A stretch of 30,290 nt of DNA, from positions 1-30,290 of the forward strand of contig CASIAX010000006.1 of the NCBI GenBank assembly GCA_949372955.1, given 5' to 3'. This DNA is from SGZJ01 sp949372955 (GTDB lineage Bacteria > Bacteroidota > Bacteroidia > Flavobacteriales > Flavobacteriaceae). The stretch's first letter is position 1. Each line of letters begins with the position of its first letter. Position numbers and translations under genes: made by a program. The notes under the pieces were generated by a model, which was not told the DNA's origin, did no database searches, and was given only the letters and a program-made list of their open reading frames with translations. This document shows, in pieces, positions 8,512-16,568 of the stretch.

Positions 8512-9087
8512 CCATACTATTCCAATAAGGATAAAATAAACCATTGTGAAAATTATTCCAATATGGTTTAGTCCAGTACATATCATACCCATAACCCCAA
8601 CTATTTAAGCCATATCCAAAAACATTACCATAACCATAACCAGAATTCATAAGCCATGAAGGATAATTGCTTCTTGAACCACGAAGACTATACATGGATC
8701 GCCCACCTAGCATATTTATGGTCACATTTGTTTTATTATCTCCCCAAGGTCCATAACTGACGTCAGTTGAATCATTGTCTCTGTTTGCATCTGTATACTG
8801 TTCAGCTTCAGTAAATAGAATATCATTTTCAGCCTCTACTAACTCATACTCTTTTGATTTCTCACTAAATGCATTTTTGTAAAATGTATTTTGAGAATTT
8901 GGTAGTTGCTGAATTTCAGGAACTTGAGTAGTAACAACTTTATCAGTTTCATAAATATCTTCGGTCATAACACTGGAGCTTTGATAGCTTCCACAAGCAG
9001 TTAGGCAGATTAAAATAAATATGTTTAAAAATGATCTAATTGGGTTAGAAAAATAGTATAATTGCATATCAAAAAAGTATTTAATTG

Positions 9088-9115
9088 TTGAACTAATTTA
9101 ATTTAATTAGTTTTG
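9088..9115 (+). promoter_or_regulatory. Predicted Bacteroidetes-type promoter of proS
   Basis: TTG at 9088-9090 is followed, after 17 bp, by TAGTTTTG at 9108-9115. This fits the primary-sigma consensus known for Flavobacterium/Bacteroides (TTG, spacer, TAnnTTTG). The predicted transcription start is about 9121, leaving a leader of about 50 nt before the proS ATG. Confidence 0.6.
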
Positions 9116-9172
9116 TAAAAACAAACCTTACAACTACTACGTTGCAATAGTTGTGCCACAATTTACGAAAGA

Positions 9173-10651
9173 ATGAGCAAAAACCTTACTTCAAGAGAAA
9201 AAGATTATTCAAAATGGTATAATGAATTAGTCGTAAAAGCTGATTTAGCGGAAAATTCTGCAGTAAGAGGTTGTATGGTAATTAAGCCTTATGGCTATGC
9301 CATTTGGGAAAAAATGCAAGCAGAGTTAGATAGAATGTTTAAAGAAACTGGCCATCAAAATGCATATTTTCCACTTTTTGTTCCAAAAAGTTTATTTGAA
9401 GCTGAAGAAAAAAATGCAGAAGGTTTTGCTAAAGAATGTGCGATTGTTACACACTATAGATTAGAAAACGACCCCGATAATAAAGGTAAGTTAAGGGTAG
9501 ATCCAAAAGCTAAATTAGAAGAAGAATTGATAGTTAGACCTACTAGTGAAGCTATTATTTGGAGTACTTATAAAAAATGGATTCAGTCCTACAGGGATCT
9601 TCCTATATTAATTAATCAATGGTCCAATGTAGTAAGATGGGAAATGAGAACTAGACTCTTTTTACGAACTGCTGAATTTTTATGGCAAGAAGGACATACA
9701 GCGCATGAAACTAAAGCAGAGGCTCTTATTGAAGCAGAAAAAATGAACTCTGTTTATGCTGATTTTGCAGAAAAATTTATGGCGATGCCTGTTGTAAAAG
9801 GTTTAAAGTCGGAAAGTGAACGATTTGCTGGAGCTGAAGAAACGTATTGTATTGAAGCTTTAATGCAGGACGGAAAAGCTCTTCAAGCAGGAACTTCTCA
9901 TTTTTTAGGTCAAAATTTTGCTAAAGCATTTGATGTCAAGTTTACTAATAAAGAAGGTAAGTTAAATTATGTGTGGGCAACTTCATGGGGTGTTTCCACA
10001 CGATTAATGGGTGCTCTTATAATGACTCATAGTGATGATAAAGGACTTGTTTTACCTCCAAATTTGGCACCTTTTCAGGTAGTTATTGTTCCTATATACA
10101 AAACTGATTCAGAATTTGATAAAATATCCGTCTTAGCTAATAAAATTATTCAAGACTTAAAAAAAAGTAATATTTCGGTGAAGTTTGACAGTAGAGATAC
10201 TTATAGGCCAGGAGCTAAGTTTGCACAACACGAACTGCAAGGAGTTCCCTTAAGAATTGCTATTGGTCCTAAAGATTTAGAGAATAACACTGTTGAGTTA
10301 TCAAGAAGAGATGATTACTCTAAAAATTCAATTTCCATAGAATCTATCGATAAAAAAATACCTCAAATACTAGAAGATATTCAGCAAAGTTTATTCGTTA
10401 AAGCTAATAAATTTAGAATCGAGCATACGACTGAAGTAAATTCTTTCGAAGAGTTTAAGGATGTTTTAAAGAATAAAGGTGGTTTTGTTTCAGCACATTG
10501 GGATGGTTCTGCCGAAACAGAAAATAAAATAAAGGAATTTACAAAGGCAACAATCCGATGTATTCCATTAGATAATAATAAGTCCGAAGGAAAATGTGTT
10601 TTTTCTGGTGAAAAATCAGATCAAAGAGTCCTTTTTGCTAAAGCTTACTAA
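9173..10651 (+). CDS. proS: Prolyl-tRNA synthetase, archaeal/eukaryote-type
   Basis: This 492-aa class II aminoacyl-tRNA synthetase charges tRNA-Pro with proline using ATP. The N-terminal catalytic core contains the RPTSE word (about residue 122), motif 2 with VVRWEMRTRLFLRTAEFLWQ then EGHTAH (about 153-178), and motif 3 with GVSTRLMGALIMTHSDDKGLVLPP. An anticodon-binding domain follows (about 300-400), then the C-terminal zinc-ribbon-like domain of the archaeal/eukaryotic form. There is no bacterial-type editing insert between motifs 2 and 3, so this is the shorter ProS type, usual in Bacteroidetes. It ends about 105 bp before tRNA-Glu. The promoter at 9088-9115 supports this start. Confidence 0.97.
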   Translation: MSKNLTSREKDYSKWYNELVVKADLAENSAVRGCMVIKPYGYAIWEKMQAELDRMFKETGHQNAYFPLFVPKSLFEAEEKNAEGFAKECAIVTHYRLENDPDNKGKLRVDPKAKLEEELIVRPTSEAIIWSTYKKWIQSYRDLPILINQWSNVVRWEMRTRLFLRTAEFLWQEGHTAHETKAEALIEAEKMNSVYADFAEKFMAMPVVKGLKSESERFAGAEETYCIEALMQDGKALQAGTSHFLGQNFAKAFDVKFTNKEGKLNYVWATSWGVSTRLMGALIMTHSDDKGLVLPPNLAPFQVVIVPIYKTDSEFDKISVLANKIIQDLKKSNISVKFDSRDTYRPGAKFAQHELQGVPLRIAIGPKDLENNTVELSRRDDYSKNSISIESIDKKIPQILEDIQQSLFVKANKFRIEHTTEVNSFEEFKDVLKNKGGFVSAHWDGSAETENKIKEFTKATIRCIPLDNNKSEGKCVFSGEKSDQRVLFAKAY

Positions 10652-10679
10652 TAATTTTTTCAAAAAAATCTATTAGAAG

Positions 10680-10709
10680 TTGCAACATTTAAAAATAGTT
10701 GTATTTTTG
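10680..10709 (+). promoter_or_regulatory. Predicted promoter of the tRNA-Glu/rpsT unit
   Basis: TTG at 10680-10682, a 19-bp spacer and TATTTTTG at 10702-10709 match the Bacteroidetes primary-sigma consensus closely. The predicted start is about 10715, some 40 nt upstream of mature tRNA-Glu. The GC-rich run after the -7 element (cacgcgc) is unusual for this AT-rich window. Confidence 0.65.
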
Positions 10710-10756
10710 CACGCGCAATACTTTTATTGATTACTAACAGTAGTGTATAAAAATAG

Positions 10757-10828
10757 GGCCCGTTCGTCTATCGGCTAGGACGCCAGGTTTTCATCCTGGT
10801 AAGAGGGGTTCGATTCCCCTACGGGCTA
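10757..10828 (+). tRNA. tRNA-Glu (anticodon TTC)
   Basis: A complete cloverleaf can be folded. The acceptor arm is GGCCCGT with ACGGGCT (first pair G-U). The D stem is GTCT/GGAC, the anticodon stem CCAGG/CCTGG around the loop TTTTCAT (anticodon TTC, glutamate), and the T arm AGGGG-TTCGATT-CCCCT. The discriminator base is A. CCA is not encoded (the sequence after the discriminator is CAA), so it must be added post-transcriptionally. It lies between proS and rpsT, 44 bp upstream of the latter, and is probably co-transcribed with it. Confidence 0.97.
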
Positions 10829-10872
10829 CAAATTATAATAATAAGTATTTAATTACTTAAAAAAAAACAATT

Positions 10873-11124
10873 ATGGCAAATCATAAATCTTCTATAAAAA
10901 GAATAAGAAGTAATGAAGCAAAACGTCTTAGAAATAAGTATCAGCATAAAACAACTAGAAATGCTATTAAAAAGTTTTGTGAATTAACTGCTAAGAAAGA
11001 GGCTCAAAAAACTTTACCTAGTATTATCTCTTTAATTGATAAACTAGCTAAAAACAATGTTATACATAATAATAAAGCTTCTAATTTAAAGTCTAATATG
11101 ACAAAGCACATTGCTTCGTTGTAG
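10873..11124 (+). CDS. rpsT: 30S ribosomal protein S20
   Basis: This is an 83-aa very basic protein with the S20 start (MANHKSSIKRIRSNEAKRLRNK) and the later words SLIDKLAKNNVIHNNKASN, where family members keep a K-G/N-hIHxNKAxRxKSRL-like motif. S20 is a primary binder of the 5' domain of 16S rRNA, folding as a three-helix bundle. It follows tRNA-Glu by 44 bp, and an A-rich leader (aaaaaaaacaatt) precedes the ATG. An intrinsic terminator lies 16 bp past its stop. Confidence 0.97.
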   Translation: MANHKSSIKRIRSNEAKRLRNKYQHKTTRNAIKKFCELTAKKEAQKTLPSIISLIDKLAKNNVIHNNKASNLKSNMTKHIASL

Positions 11125-11140
11125 TAATTAATTTTATATA

Positions 11141-11176
11141 AAAAAAAACCAACAAATTTATTTGTTGGTTTTTTTT
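11141..11176. terminator. Bidirectional intrinsic terminator between rpsT and rho
   Basis: A 16-bp inverted repeat (eight A, CCAACAAA; then TTTGTTGG, eight T) surrounds a four-base loop TTTA. The A-run and T-run give a U-tract in both directions, so it can end both the rpsT transcript (+) and the rho transcript (-), whose stop is at 11202. Confidence 0.9.
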
Positions 11177-11201
11177 TACAATTTTTTGAAAAAACTAACT
11201 C

Positions 11202-12839
11202 TTATCCATTCATTGAGATAAGGAATTCTTCATTGTTAAGAGTTTGTTTAAATCTACCATTAATAAATTCCATTGCTTCTACAGGATTCATATCTGCTAA
11301 ATACTTTCTCATAACCCACATTCTCTGGATAGTTTTTGCATCTAATAATAAATCATCTCTTCTAGTACTGGAAGATGTTAAATCAATTGCTGGGAATATT
11401 CTTCTGTTAGATATTTTTCTATCTAATTGAAGTTCCATATTTCCTGTTCCCTTAAATTCTTCAAAAATAACTTCATCCATTTTTGAACCTGTTTCAGTTA
11501 ATGCTGTTGCAATAATAGATAAAGAACCACCATTTTCTATATTTCTAGCAGCTCCGAAAAATCTTTTTGGCTTGTGTAGTGCATTAGCATCTACGCCACC
11601 ACTTAATATTTTACCTGATGCTGGTTGAACTGTGTTATAAGCACGAGCTAGTCTAGTAATAGAATCTAGAAGTATTACAACATCATATCCACACTCTACT
11701 AAACGTTTTGCTTTTTCTAAAACTATATTCGCAATTTTAACATGCTCATGAGCTTCTTTGTCAAATGTTGAAGCTATTACTTCACCTTTAACATTTCTTT
11801 GCATATCAGTAACTTCTTCAGGTCTTTCATCGATTAAAAGTATCATCTGATATACTTCTGGATGATTTGCTGCAATTGCATTTGCAACATCCTTTAATAA
11901 CATTGTTTTACCAGTTTTAGGTTGAGAAACAATCATTCCCCTTTGTCCTTTTCCTATTGGACAAAATAAATCCATAATCCTAGTAGATATAGTATTGCTT
12001 TTATCCGCAAGATTAAATTTTTCATCAGGAAATAAAGGAGTTAGATGTTCAAAAGAAACTCTATCTCTAACTACTTCAGGGTCTAGACCGTTTATCTTAC
12101 TTACTTTAATTAGAGGGAAATATTTTTCACCTTCTTTTGGTGGTCTTACATTACCTAGTACTGTATCTCCTTTTTTTAATCCAAATAATCGAATTTGAGA
12201 TTGTGATACATAAATATCATCTGGAGAAGAGAGGTAATGATAATCCGAAGATCTTAAAAACCCATATCCGTCCTGCATTAAATCTAAGACACCTTCACTT
12301 TCAATAATAGCATCAAATTCAAATTCTGGTTCACGATATCTATTTCTGTTATCTTTATTGCCGTTGTCTTTATTATTAGAGCGATTATTTTCATGTTTCG
12401 CTTGTGGTCTTGGTCTTGGTGTATTCTCTGTATTAGATTTTTTTCTAGGATGATTAGTGTTTTCAACCTTTAAATTTTCTTTTCCATTTGATTCATTGTT
12501 TTTTTGATCTTCTTTCTTTTCAAGTGGTTTCTTAGCTATTGGTTTATGATCTACTTTTTTATCTTCAACAGTATTTTTTTTATCAACAGTTTCTACCGCT
12601 TCAACAGCTTTTATTGCCTCTACAGGCTTTCTTTTTCCTATAACTTTTCTTGCTTTAATCGGTTTTCTTACTTCACTAGATGTTTTTGACTCTTCAGATG
12701 GGTTGTCAGCTTGATGGTCTAGAATTTTATATACTAAATCTAATTTTTTTAATGATTTAAATTTAGATATGCTTAACTTTTGTGCTATTTCCTGAAGTTC
12801 AGGTAGCTTTAATTCTTTTAATTTTGAAATTTCAAACAT
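11202..12839 (-). CDS. rho: Transcription termination factor Rho
   Basis: This 545-aa RNA-dependent hexameric ATPase terminates transcription. Residues 1-45 form the Rho N-terminal (SAP-like) helical domain. Residues ~46-170 are a low-complexity, Lys/Asn/Arg-rich insert. Residues ~172-255 are the RNA-binding cold-shock-like domain (GVLDLMQDGYGFLR). The ATPase core follows, with Walker A SQPKTGKT at 305-312, the LLIDERPEEVTDMQR word, and the Q/R-loop regions (LLDSITRLARAYN; GGVDANALHKPKRFFGAARN). The basic insert is common in Bacteroidetes and Actinobacteria and is thought to add RNA contacts. It is convergent with rpsT across a shared terminator and divergent from a DUF4293 gene. Confidence 0.97.
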   Translation of the reverse strand: MFEISKLKELKLPELQEIAQKLSISKFKSLKKLDLVYKILDHQADNPSEESKTSSEVRKPIKARKVIGKRKPVEAIKAVEAVETVDKKNTVEDKKVDHKPIAKKPLEKKEDQKNNESNGKENLKVENTNHPRKKSNTENTPRPRPQAKHENNRSNNKDNGNKDNRNRYREPEFEFDAIIESEGVLDLMQDGYGFLRSSDYHYLSSPDDIYVSQSQIRLFGLKKGDTVLGNVRPPKEGEKYFPLIKVSKINGLDPEVVRDRVSFEHLTPLFPDEKFNLADKSNTISTRIMDLFCPIGKGQRGMIVSQPKTGKTMLLKDVANAIAANHPEVYQMILLIDERPEEVTDMQRNVKGEVIASTFDKEAHEHVKIANIVLEKAKRLVECGYDVVILLDSITRLARAYNTVQPASGKILSGGVDANALHKPKRFFGAARNIENGGSLSIIATALTETGSKMDEVIFEEFKGTGNMELQLDRKISNRRIFPAIDLTSSSTRRDDLLLDAKTIQRMWVMRKYLADMNPVEAMEFINGRFKQTLNNEEFLISMNG

Positions 12840-12993
12840 TTTTTGTTTTTATGTTTATTAATAATATTATTTTGGAAGTATTTTTTCGAAATATTTTTTG
12901 GAGTATTGATCTAATTACTTGAAAGAATTAAGTAATATCAATGCAATTATACAACTTTATTTTCAATATTGATTATTTTTGGAGATAAACTAT

Positions 12994-13001
12994 TATTTTT
13001 G
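12994..13001 (+). promoter_or_regulatory. Possible -7 element upstream of the DUF4293 gene
   Basis: TATTTTTG at 12994-13001 fits TAnnTTTG, with a TTG at 12969-12971 (22-bp spacer, at the long end of the accepted range). A second TATTTTTG lies at 12974-12981. The 184-bp rho/DUF4293 divergent gap holds nothing else I can name, and no matching element was found on the minus strand for rho. Confidence 0.35.
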
Positions 13002-13023
13002 ATTTTTAATTTAATTCATTTCA

Positions 13024-13506
13024 ATGATTCAAAGAATTCAGTCAGTTTATCTATTTGTAGCTAGTTTGTTTTATTTTATTTATTGGTTTTTTGGTTTGAA
13101 ATGGTACGAAGAAGGATATTCTATTATTATGAGTTTTGAACCATTACTTACTTCTAGTAAAAATATATTAAGTTTTTTAGATTTATTCTTGTCTATTACT
13201 TCATTTATTCCACTAATAATATCATTGATTTGTTTGCTTGCCTTATTTTTATTTAAACAAAGGCCTATACAAATTAAGCTTACAGCGATATCTGTTTTTT
13301 TAAGTTTATTTATGTCTATATATACTGTAGTTTATTTTAGTTTTACTTTAAACAGCTTGATTAAGATTATGCCTTCATTAATTTTTGAAATTTTACTATA
13401 TGCTGCAATAGTTAATCCTTTTATTTGTAATTATTTAATTTATTCAGCTTTGAAGTTTATTAAAAAAGACCAAGATCTAGTTTCTTCACTCGATAGAATT
13501 AGGTAA
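13024..13506 (+). CDS. DUF4293 family integral membrane protein
   Basis: This 160-aa protein has four predicted membrane segments (about residues 8-27, 54-78, 86-108 and 115-138). It has the MIQRIQSVYLFVASL start typical of DUF4293 proteins, which often neighbour rho in the Flavobacteriia. A short polar C-terminus (KKDQDLVSSLDRIR) is expected in the cytoplasm. No function is known for the family. It is divergent from rho, and its end lies only 4 bp from the end of the convergent metallophosphoesterase gene. Confidence 0.85.
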   Translation: MIQRIQSVYLFVASLFYFIYWFFGLKWYEEGYSIIMSFEPLLTSSKNILSFLDLFLSITSFIPLIISLICLLALFLFKQRPIQIKLTAISVFLSLFMSIYTVVYFSFTLNSLIKIMPSLIFEILLYAAIVNPFICNYLIYSALKFIKKDQDLVSSLDRIR

Positions 13507-13510
13507 TTCA

Positions 13511-14002
13511 TTATCTTTTAAATTCTATGACCTCTAAGTTTTTTATTTTACTTTCATCCACTTGAAACCTTACCATAGTCCGTACCTGATGAAATCCTTG
13601 CTTTCCAATTGCTCCAGGATTTATATGCAATAGATTTAGTTTTTTATCATTTATTATCTTTAATATATGTGAATGCCCACAGATAAAAATGTCTGGAGGG
13701 TTATTGTTTATTTCTTCTTTAATTTTATGATAATATCTATTAGGGTATCCTCCTATATGTGTTATCCATACTCTTACACCTTCACAGACAAACCTTAAGT
13801 TTTCTGGATATTCCGCGCGTATCCCATTGTTGTCTATGTTTCCATACACGGCTCTTAGTTTCGTTACCTTTTCTAACTCATCTGTAACCTTTATATCTCC
13901 AATATCTCCCGCATGCCAGACTTCATCAGATTCTCTTGCATATTGAATTATTTTTTGGTCAATAAACCCATGTGTGTCTGATATTAAAAGAATCTTTTTC
14001 AT
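13511..14002 (-). CDS. YfcE/MJ0936-type metallophosphoesterase
   Basis: This 163-aa calcineurin-like phosphoesterase shows the family's metal-binding words in order: SDTHG (residues 8-12), HAGDIGD (about 31-37), YGNIDNN (about 54-60), the THIGG region near residue 82, and GHSH (about 109-112) followed by LHINPGAIG. The length is that of the small YfcE/MJ0936 subfamily, which hydrolyses phosphodiesters in vitro with loosely defined natural substrates. It is divergent from truA with a 60-bp gap that holds opposed -7-like elements. Confidence 0.93.
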   Translation of the reverse strand: MKKILLISDTHGFIDQKIIQYARESDEVWHAGDIGDIKVTDELEKVTKLRAVYGNIDNNGIRAEYPENLRFVCEGVRVWITHIGGYPNRYYHKIKEEINNNPPDIFICGHSHILKIINDKKLNLLHINPGAIGKQGFHQVRTMVRFQVDESKIKNLEVIEFKR

Positions 14003-14027
14003 TTTTATTTTATCAAGTTAATCTCTC

Positions 14028-14052
14028 TATATTTGTTACGCTAACAAAAATA
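14028..14052. promoter_or_regulatory. Possible opposed -7 elements between metallophosphoesterase gene and truA
   Basis: TATATTTG at 14028-14035 (+) would serve truA, and the minus-strand TATTTTTG read from CAAAAATA at 14045-14052 would serve the phosphoesterase gene. Neither has a clear TTG at the right distance. If both are used, the two start regions face each other across a few bases. Confidence 0.35.
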
Positions 14053-14062
14053 TTGATTTGTT

Positions 14063-14812
14063 TTGAGATATTTCATGGATCTTTCATATGATGGTACTAA
14101 TTACCATGGCTGGCAAAATCAGCCTAATGCTATTTCAGTTCAAAGTTGCATTGAAAAAGCATTAAGTCTTTTGATTAAGGTAGAGACTCAAATTTTCGGT
14201 GCAGGAAGAACTGACACTGGAGTTCATGCTATGAAAATGTGTGCTCACTTTGATTCTAATCTTCTGCTAGATTTAAGTAAGTTAATTTATGATTTGAATT
14301 CATTTTTACCAAAAGATATTTCAATTAATGATATTTATAAGGTTAACGAAGAGTCTCACGCTAGGTTTGATGCCATTAGCAGGGTATATGACTATAAAAT
14401 TTCGTTAAATAAAGATGTTTTTAACATTAATAGAAGCTACTTTATTAATAATGTAATGGATATAAATTTAATGAATCAGGCATGTGTTATTCTAAAATCA
14501 CATACTAATTTTAAATGTTTTTCTAAATCTAAAACTGATGTAAAAACATATAATTGTGAGATATTTGATGCCCTATGGATATTTAAAAATGGTAAGTTAG
14601 TATTTACAATCAAGGCAAATAGATTTTTAAGAAATATGGTAAGGGCAATCGTTGGAACAATGATTCAGGTTGGTTTAAAAAAAATTAGCCTAGATTATTT
14701 TCAGGAAATTTTAATTTCTCAAGACAGAACTAAAGCTGGACCTTCTGCTCCAGCTCATGCTTTATATTTATCAAATATTGAATATCCAAAAGAAATTAGA
14801 TCCAATGAGTAA
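14063..14812 (+). CDS. truA: tRNA pseudouridine(38-40) synthase TruA
   Basis: This 249-aa enzyme isomerises uridines 38-40 of the tRNA anticodon arm to pseudouridine. The catalytic aspartate is Asp51 in GAGRTDTGVHA, and the N-terminal DLSYDGTNYHGWQ and the later RFLRNMVRAIVGTM word are diagnostic. A TTG at 14063 is taken as the start because it restores the family's usual MRYF beginning; the first ATG (14075) would remove four conserved residues. The stop overlaps the start of the next gene (ABC exporter) by 8 bp, which suggests translational coupling. Confidence 0.95.
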   Translation: MRYFMDLSYDGTNYHGWQNQPNAISVQSCIEKALSLLIKVETQIFGAGRTDTGVHAMKMCAHFDSNLLLDLSKLIYDLNSFLPKDISINDIYKVNEESHARFDAISRVYDYKISLNKDVFNINRSYFINNVMDINLMNQACVILKSHTNFKCFSKSKTDVKTYNCEIFDALWIFKNGKLVFTIKANRFLRNMVRAIVGTMIQVGLKKISLDYFQEILISQDRTKAGPSAPAHALYLSNIEYPKEIRSNE

Positions 14813-16568
14813 AAAAGAAAACACATTAAATACTTATTTATTCAAGAGGCTCTTAAATTATGTTAGGCCTTACAATTATATATTTATTTTTTCATTAATG
14901 GCTGTTTTTGGACTTGCATTATTTGGTGCTCTTAGGCCAGTAGTTTTAGAGAAAATATTAGATGAAAACATCTCATTAGGACTTAGTGATGGGTTTTTAC
15001 AACTAATCATTATAATGGGTGTGCTATTACTTTTAGAGGTGATTTCTAACTATTTATTTATATATTTTGCAGGCTGGTTAGGCCAATCTGTAGTTAAAGA
15101 TATTAGGGTCTTACTTTACAATCATATTATTAACTTTAAAATGAAGTATTATGATAAATCTTCTGTTGGAGTTCTAATAACAAGATCTGTAACTGATATG
15201 GAAAGAATTTCTGACATATTTGGTCAAGGTCTTTTTATGATTTTTAGTGATATTTTAAAAATGTTAATAGTAGGAATAGTAATGACTACCATGAATTGGG
15301 AATTAAGCTTAATTGTCTTCTTGACTCTGCCTTTAATATTATTTGCAACCAAGATATTTCAGAGGTATATGAAAATAGCTTTTGAAGAAGTTAGATCAGA
15401 AGTATCCAATTTAAATTCTTTCGTTCAAGAGAGAGTTACTGGAATGAAAATTTTACAATTATTTACTCGTGAAGATATAGAACTAGAAAATTTTAAAAAC
15501 ATTAATACTCGTCACAAAAAAGGATGGCTAAAAACAGTCTGGTATAATTCAATTTTTTTCCCAATAGCTGAGATTTTATCATCTGTAACTTTAGGTGTAG
15601 TTGTTTGGTATGGGGGTATAAGTATTATAAAAGATAATACTGCTTCAATTGGAGAGTTAACTGCGTTTATAATGATGATCCCTATGATGTTTAGACCATT
15701 AAATCAAATAGCCAATAAGTTTAACACTTTACTTATGGGTATGGTTGCAGCCGAGAGAGTCTTTAAAGTCATTGATACTAAATCGAGTATAATTGATAAA
15801 GGAGAAGTTTCGGTTAGTACGTTTAAAGGGGAGGTTTGTTTCAATAATGTGAATTTCTCATACGATCAGGAAGTTCAGGTCTTAAATAAAATTTCTTTTA
15901 ATATTGAAAAAGGTTCTACTGTAGCTTTAGTTGGGTCAACTGGAGCAGGAAAAACATCTGTAATTAATTTGCTTTCTCGTTTTTATGAGATTGATTCTGG
16001 CGAAATATTAATTGATGGACTCAATATCAAAGAATATAAACTTTCATCTCTTAGGAAAAATATTGGTATTGTTCTGCAGGATGTATTCTTATTTTCTGAT
16101 ACAATATTAAACAATATTACTTTAAAAAATGAGAGTATTTCAATTGAAGAAGTGAAGCTTGCTGCAGAACAAATTGGTGTTCACGATTTTATTATGAGTC
16201 TTCCTAACAACTACTACTATAATGTAAAAGAAAGGGGTATTATGCTCTCTTCTGGTCAACGTCAATTAATTGCTTTTTTAAGGGTATATGTTTCTAACCC
16301 TCAAATACTAATTCTTGATGAAGCTACTTCATCAATTGATTCTGCTTCTGAGTTACTCATTCAAAAAGCAATTGAAAAAATAACTAAGAACAGAACTTCA
16401 TTAATAATTGCACATAGGTTGGCAACAGTTAAAAAAGCCAATAATATTATTGTAATGGATTCAGGAAATATTATTGAACAGGGTTCCCATAAAGAGTTAA
16501 TCAATAATATAGATGGATACTATAAGAAATTATATGATGTTCAGTTTGATATAAAAAAGACGAATTAG
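14805..16568 (+). CDS. ABC exporter, membrane and ATPase domains fused (MsbA/MdlB-like)
   Basis: This half-transporter has about 587 aa. The N-terminal ~300 residues hold six membrane segments, and residues ~340-587 form the ATPase. The ATPase has Walker A GSTGAGKT (377-384), the Q-loop (GIVLQDVFLFS), the signature LSSGQRQ (one Gly replaced by Ser), Walker B ILILDEATSSID and the H-loop IAHR. The substrate cannot be told from sequence; relatives export lipids or drugs. The start is taken at 14805 (MSKKENTLN), overlapping truA by 8 bp. An in-frame ATG 16 codons earlier (14757) would lie deep inside truA. Its 3' end overlaps the convergent cdaA stop by 4 bp. Confidence 0.92.
   Translation: MSKKENTLNTYLFKRLLNYVRPYNYIFIFSLMAVFGLALFGALRPVVLEKILDENISLGLSDGFLQLIIIMGVLLLLEVISNYLFIYFAGWLGQSVVKDIRVLLYNHIINFKMKYYDKSSVGVLITRSVTDMERISDIFGQGLFMIFSDILKMLIVGIVMTTMNWELSLIVFLTLPLILFATKIFQRYMKIAFEEVRSEVSNLNSFVQERVTGMKILQLFTREDIELENFKNINTRHKKGWLKTVWYNSIFFPIAEILSSVTLGVVVWYGGISIIKDNTASIGELTAFIMMIPMMFRPLNQIANKFNTLLMGMVAAERVFKVIDTKSSIIDKGEVSVSTFKGEVCFNNVNFSYDQEVQVLNKISFNIEKGSTVALVGSTGAGKTSVINLLSRFYEIDSGEILIDGLNIKEYKLSSLRKNIGIVLQDVFLFSDTILNNITLKNESISIEEVKLAAEQIGVHDFIMSLPNNYYYNVKERGIMLSSGQRQLIAFLRVYVSNPQILILDEATSSIDSASELLIQKAIEKITKNRTSLIIAHRLATVKKANNIIVMDSGNIIEQGSHKELINNIDGYYKKLYDVQFDIKKTN

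Larger units (their letters stand above)
7956..9067 (-). pseudogene. Gly/Tyr/Asn/Ser-rich lipoprotein gene interrupted by a frameshift
   Basis: The intact upstream frame (9067-8213) encodes 284 aa: a signal peptide with a clear lipobox LTAC (Cys25), an acidic middle, a Gly/Tyr-rich segment with YGYGG repeats, and a basic Ser/Arg-rich tail ending in a stop at 8213. Another minus frame is open from 8222 to a stop at 7956 and reads as a natural continuation: SSSSARPSNAKPSKWRP, then repeats of NNSKPINNSKPSY, then SSSSSSRGGKIGGN. Losing one base between 8213 and 8222 explains the break; restored, the protein would be about 370 aa. The restored stop is 8 bp from the FadL-like start, typical operon spacing. 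No specific function is recognised; similar lipoproteins precede outer-membrane proteins in this phylum. It may be a sequencing error rather than a true pseudogene. Confidence 0.75.

Noticed and set aside
8407..8592. Second minus-strand frame with MVDTDMVDTDMV repeats
   Set aside because: It is the out-of-frame reading of the YGYGG-coding repeat inside the lipoprotein gene.
12284..12689. Open frames on both strands opposite the low-complexity part of rho
   Set aside because: They arise from the A-rich composition of the basic insert and lack any family features.
14757..14804. Upstream ATG for the ABC exporter at 14757
   Set aside because: It lies well inside truA; the ATG at 14805 gives a normal N-terminus and a typical 8-bp overlap.
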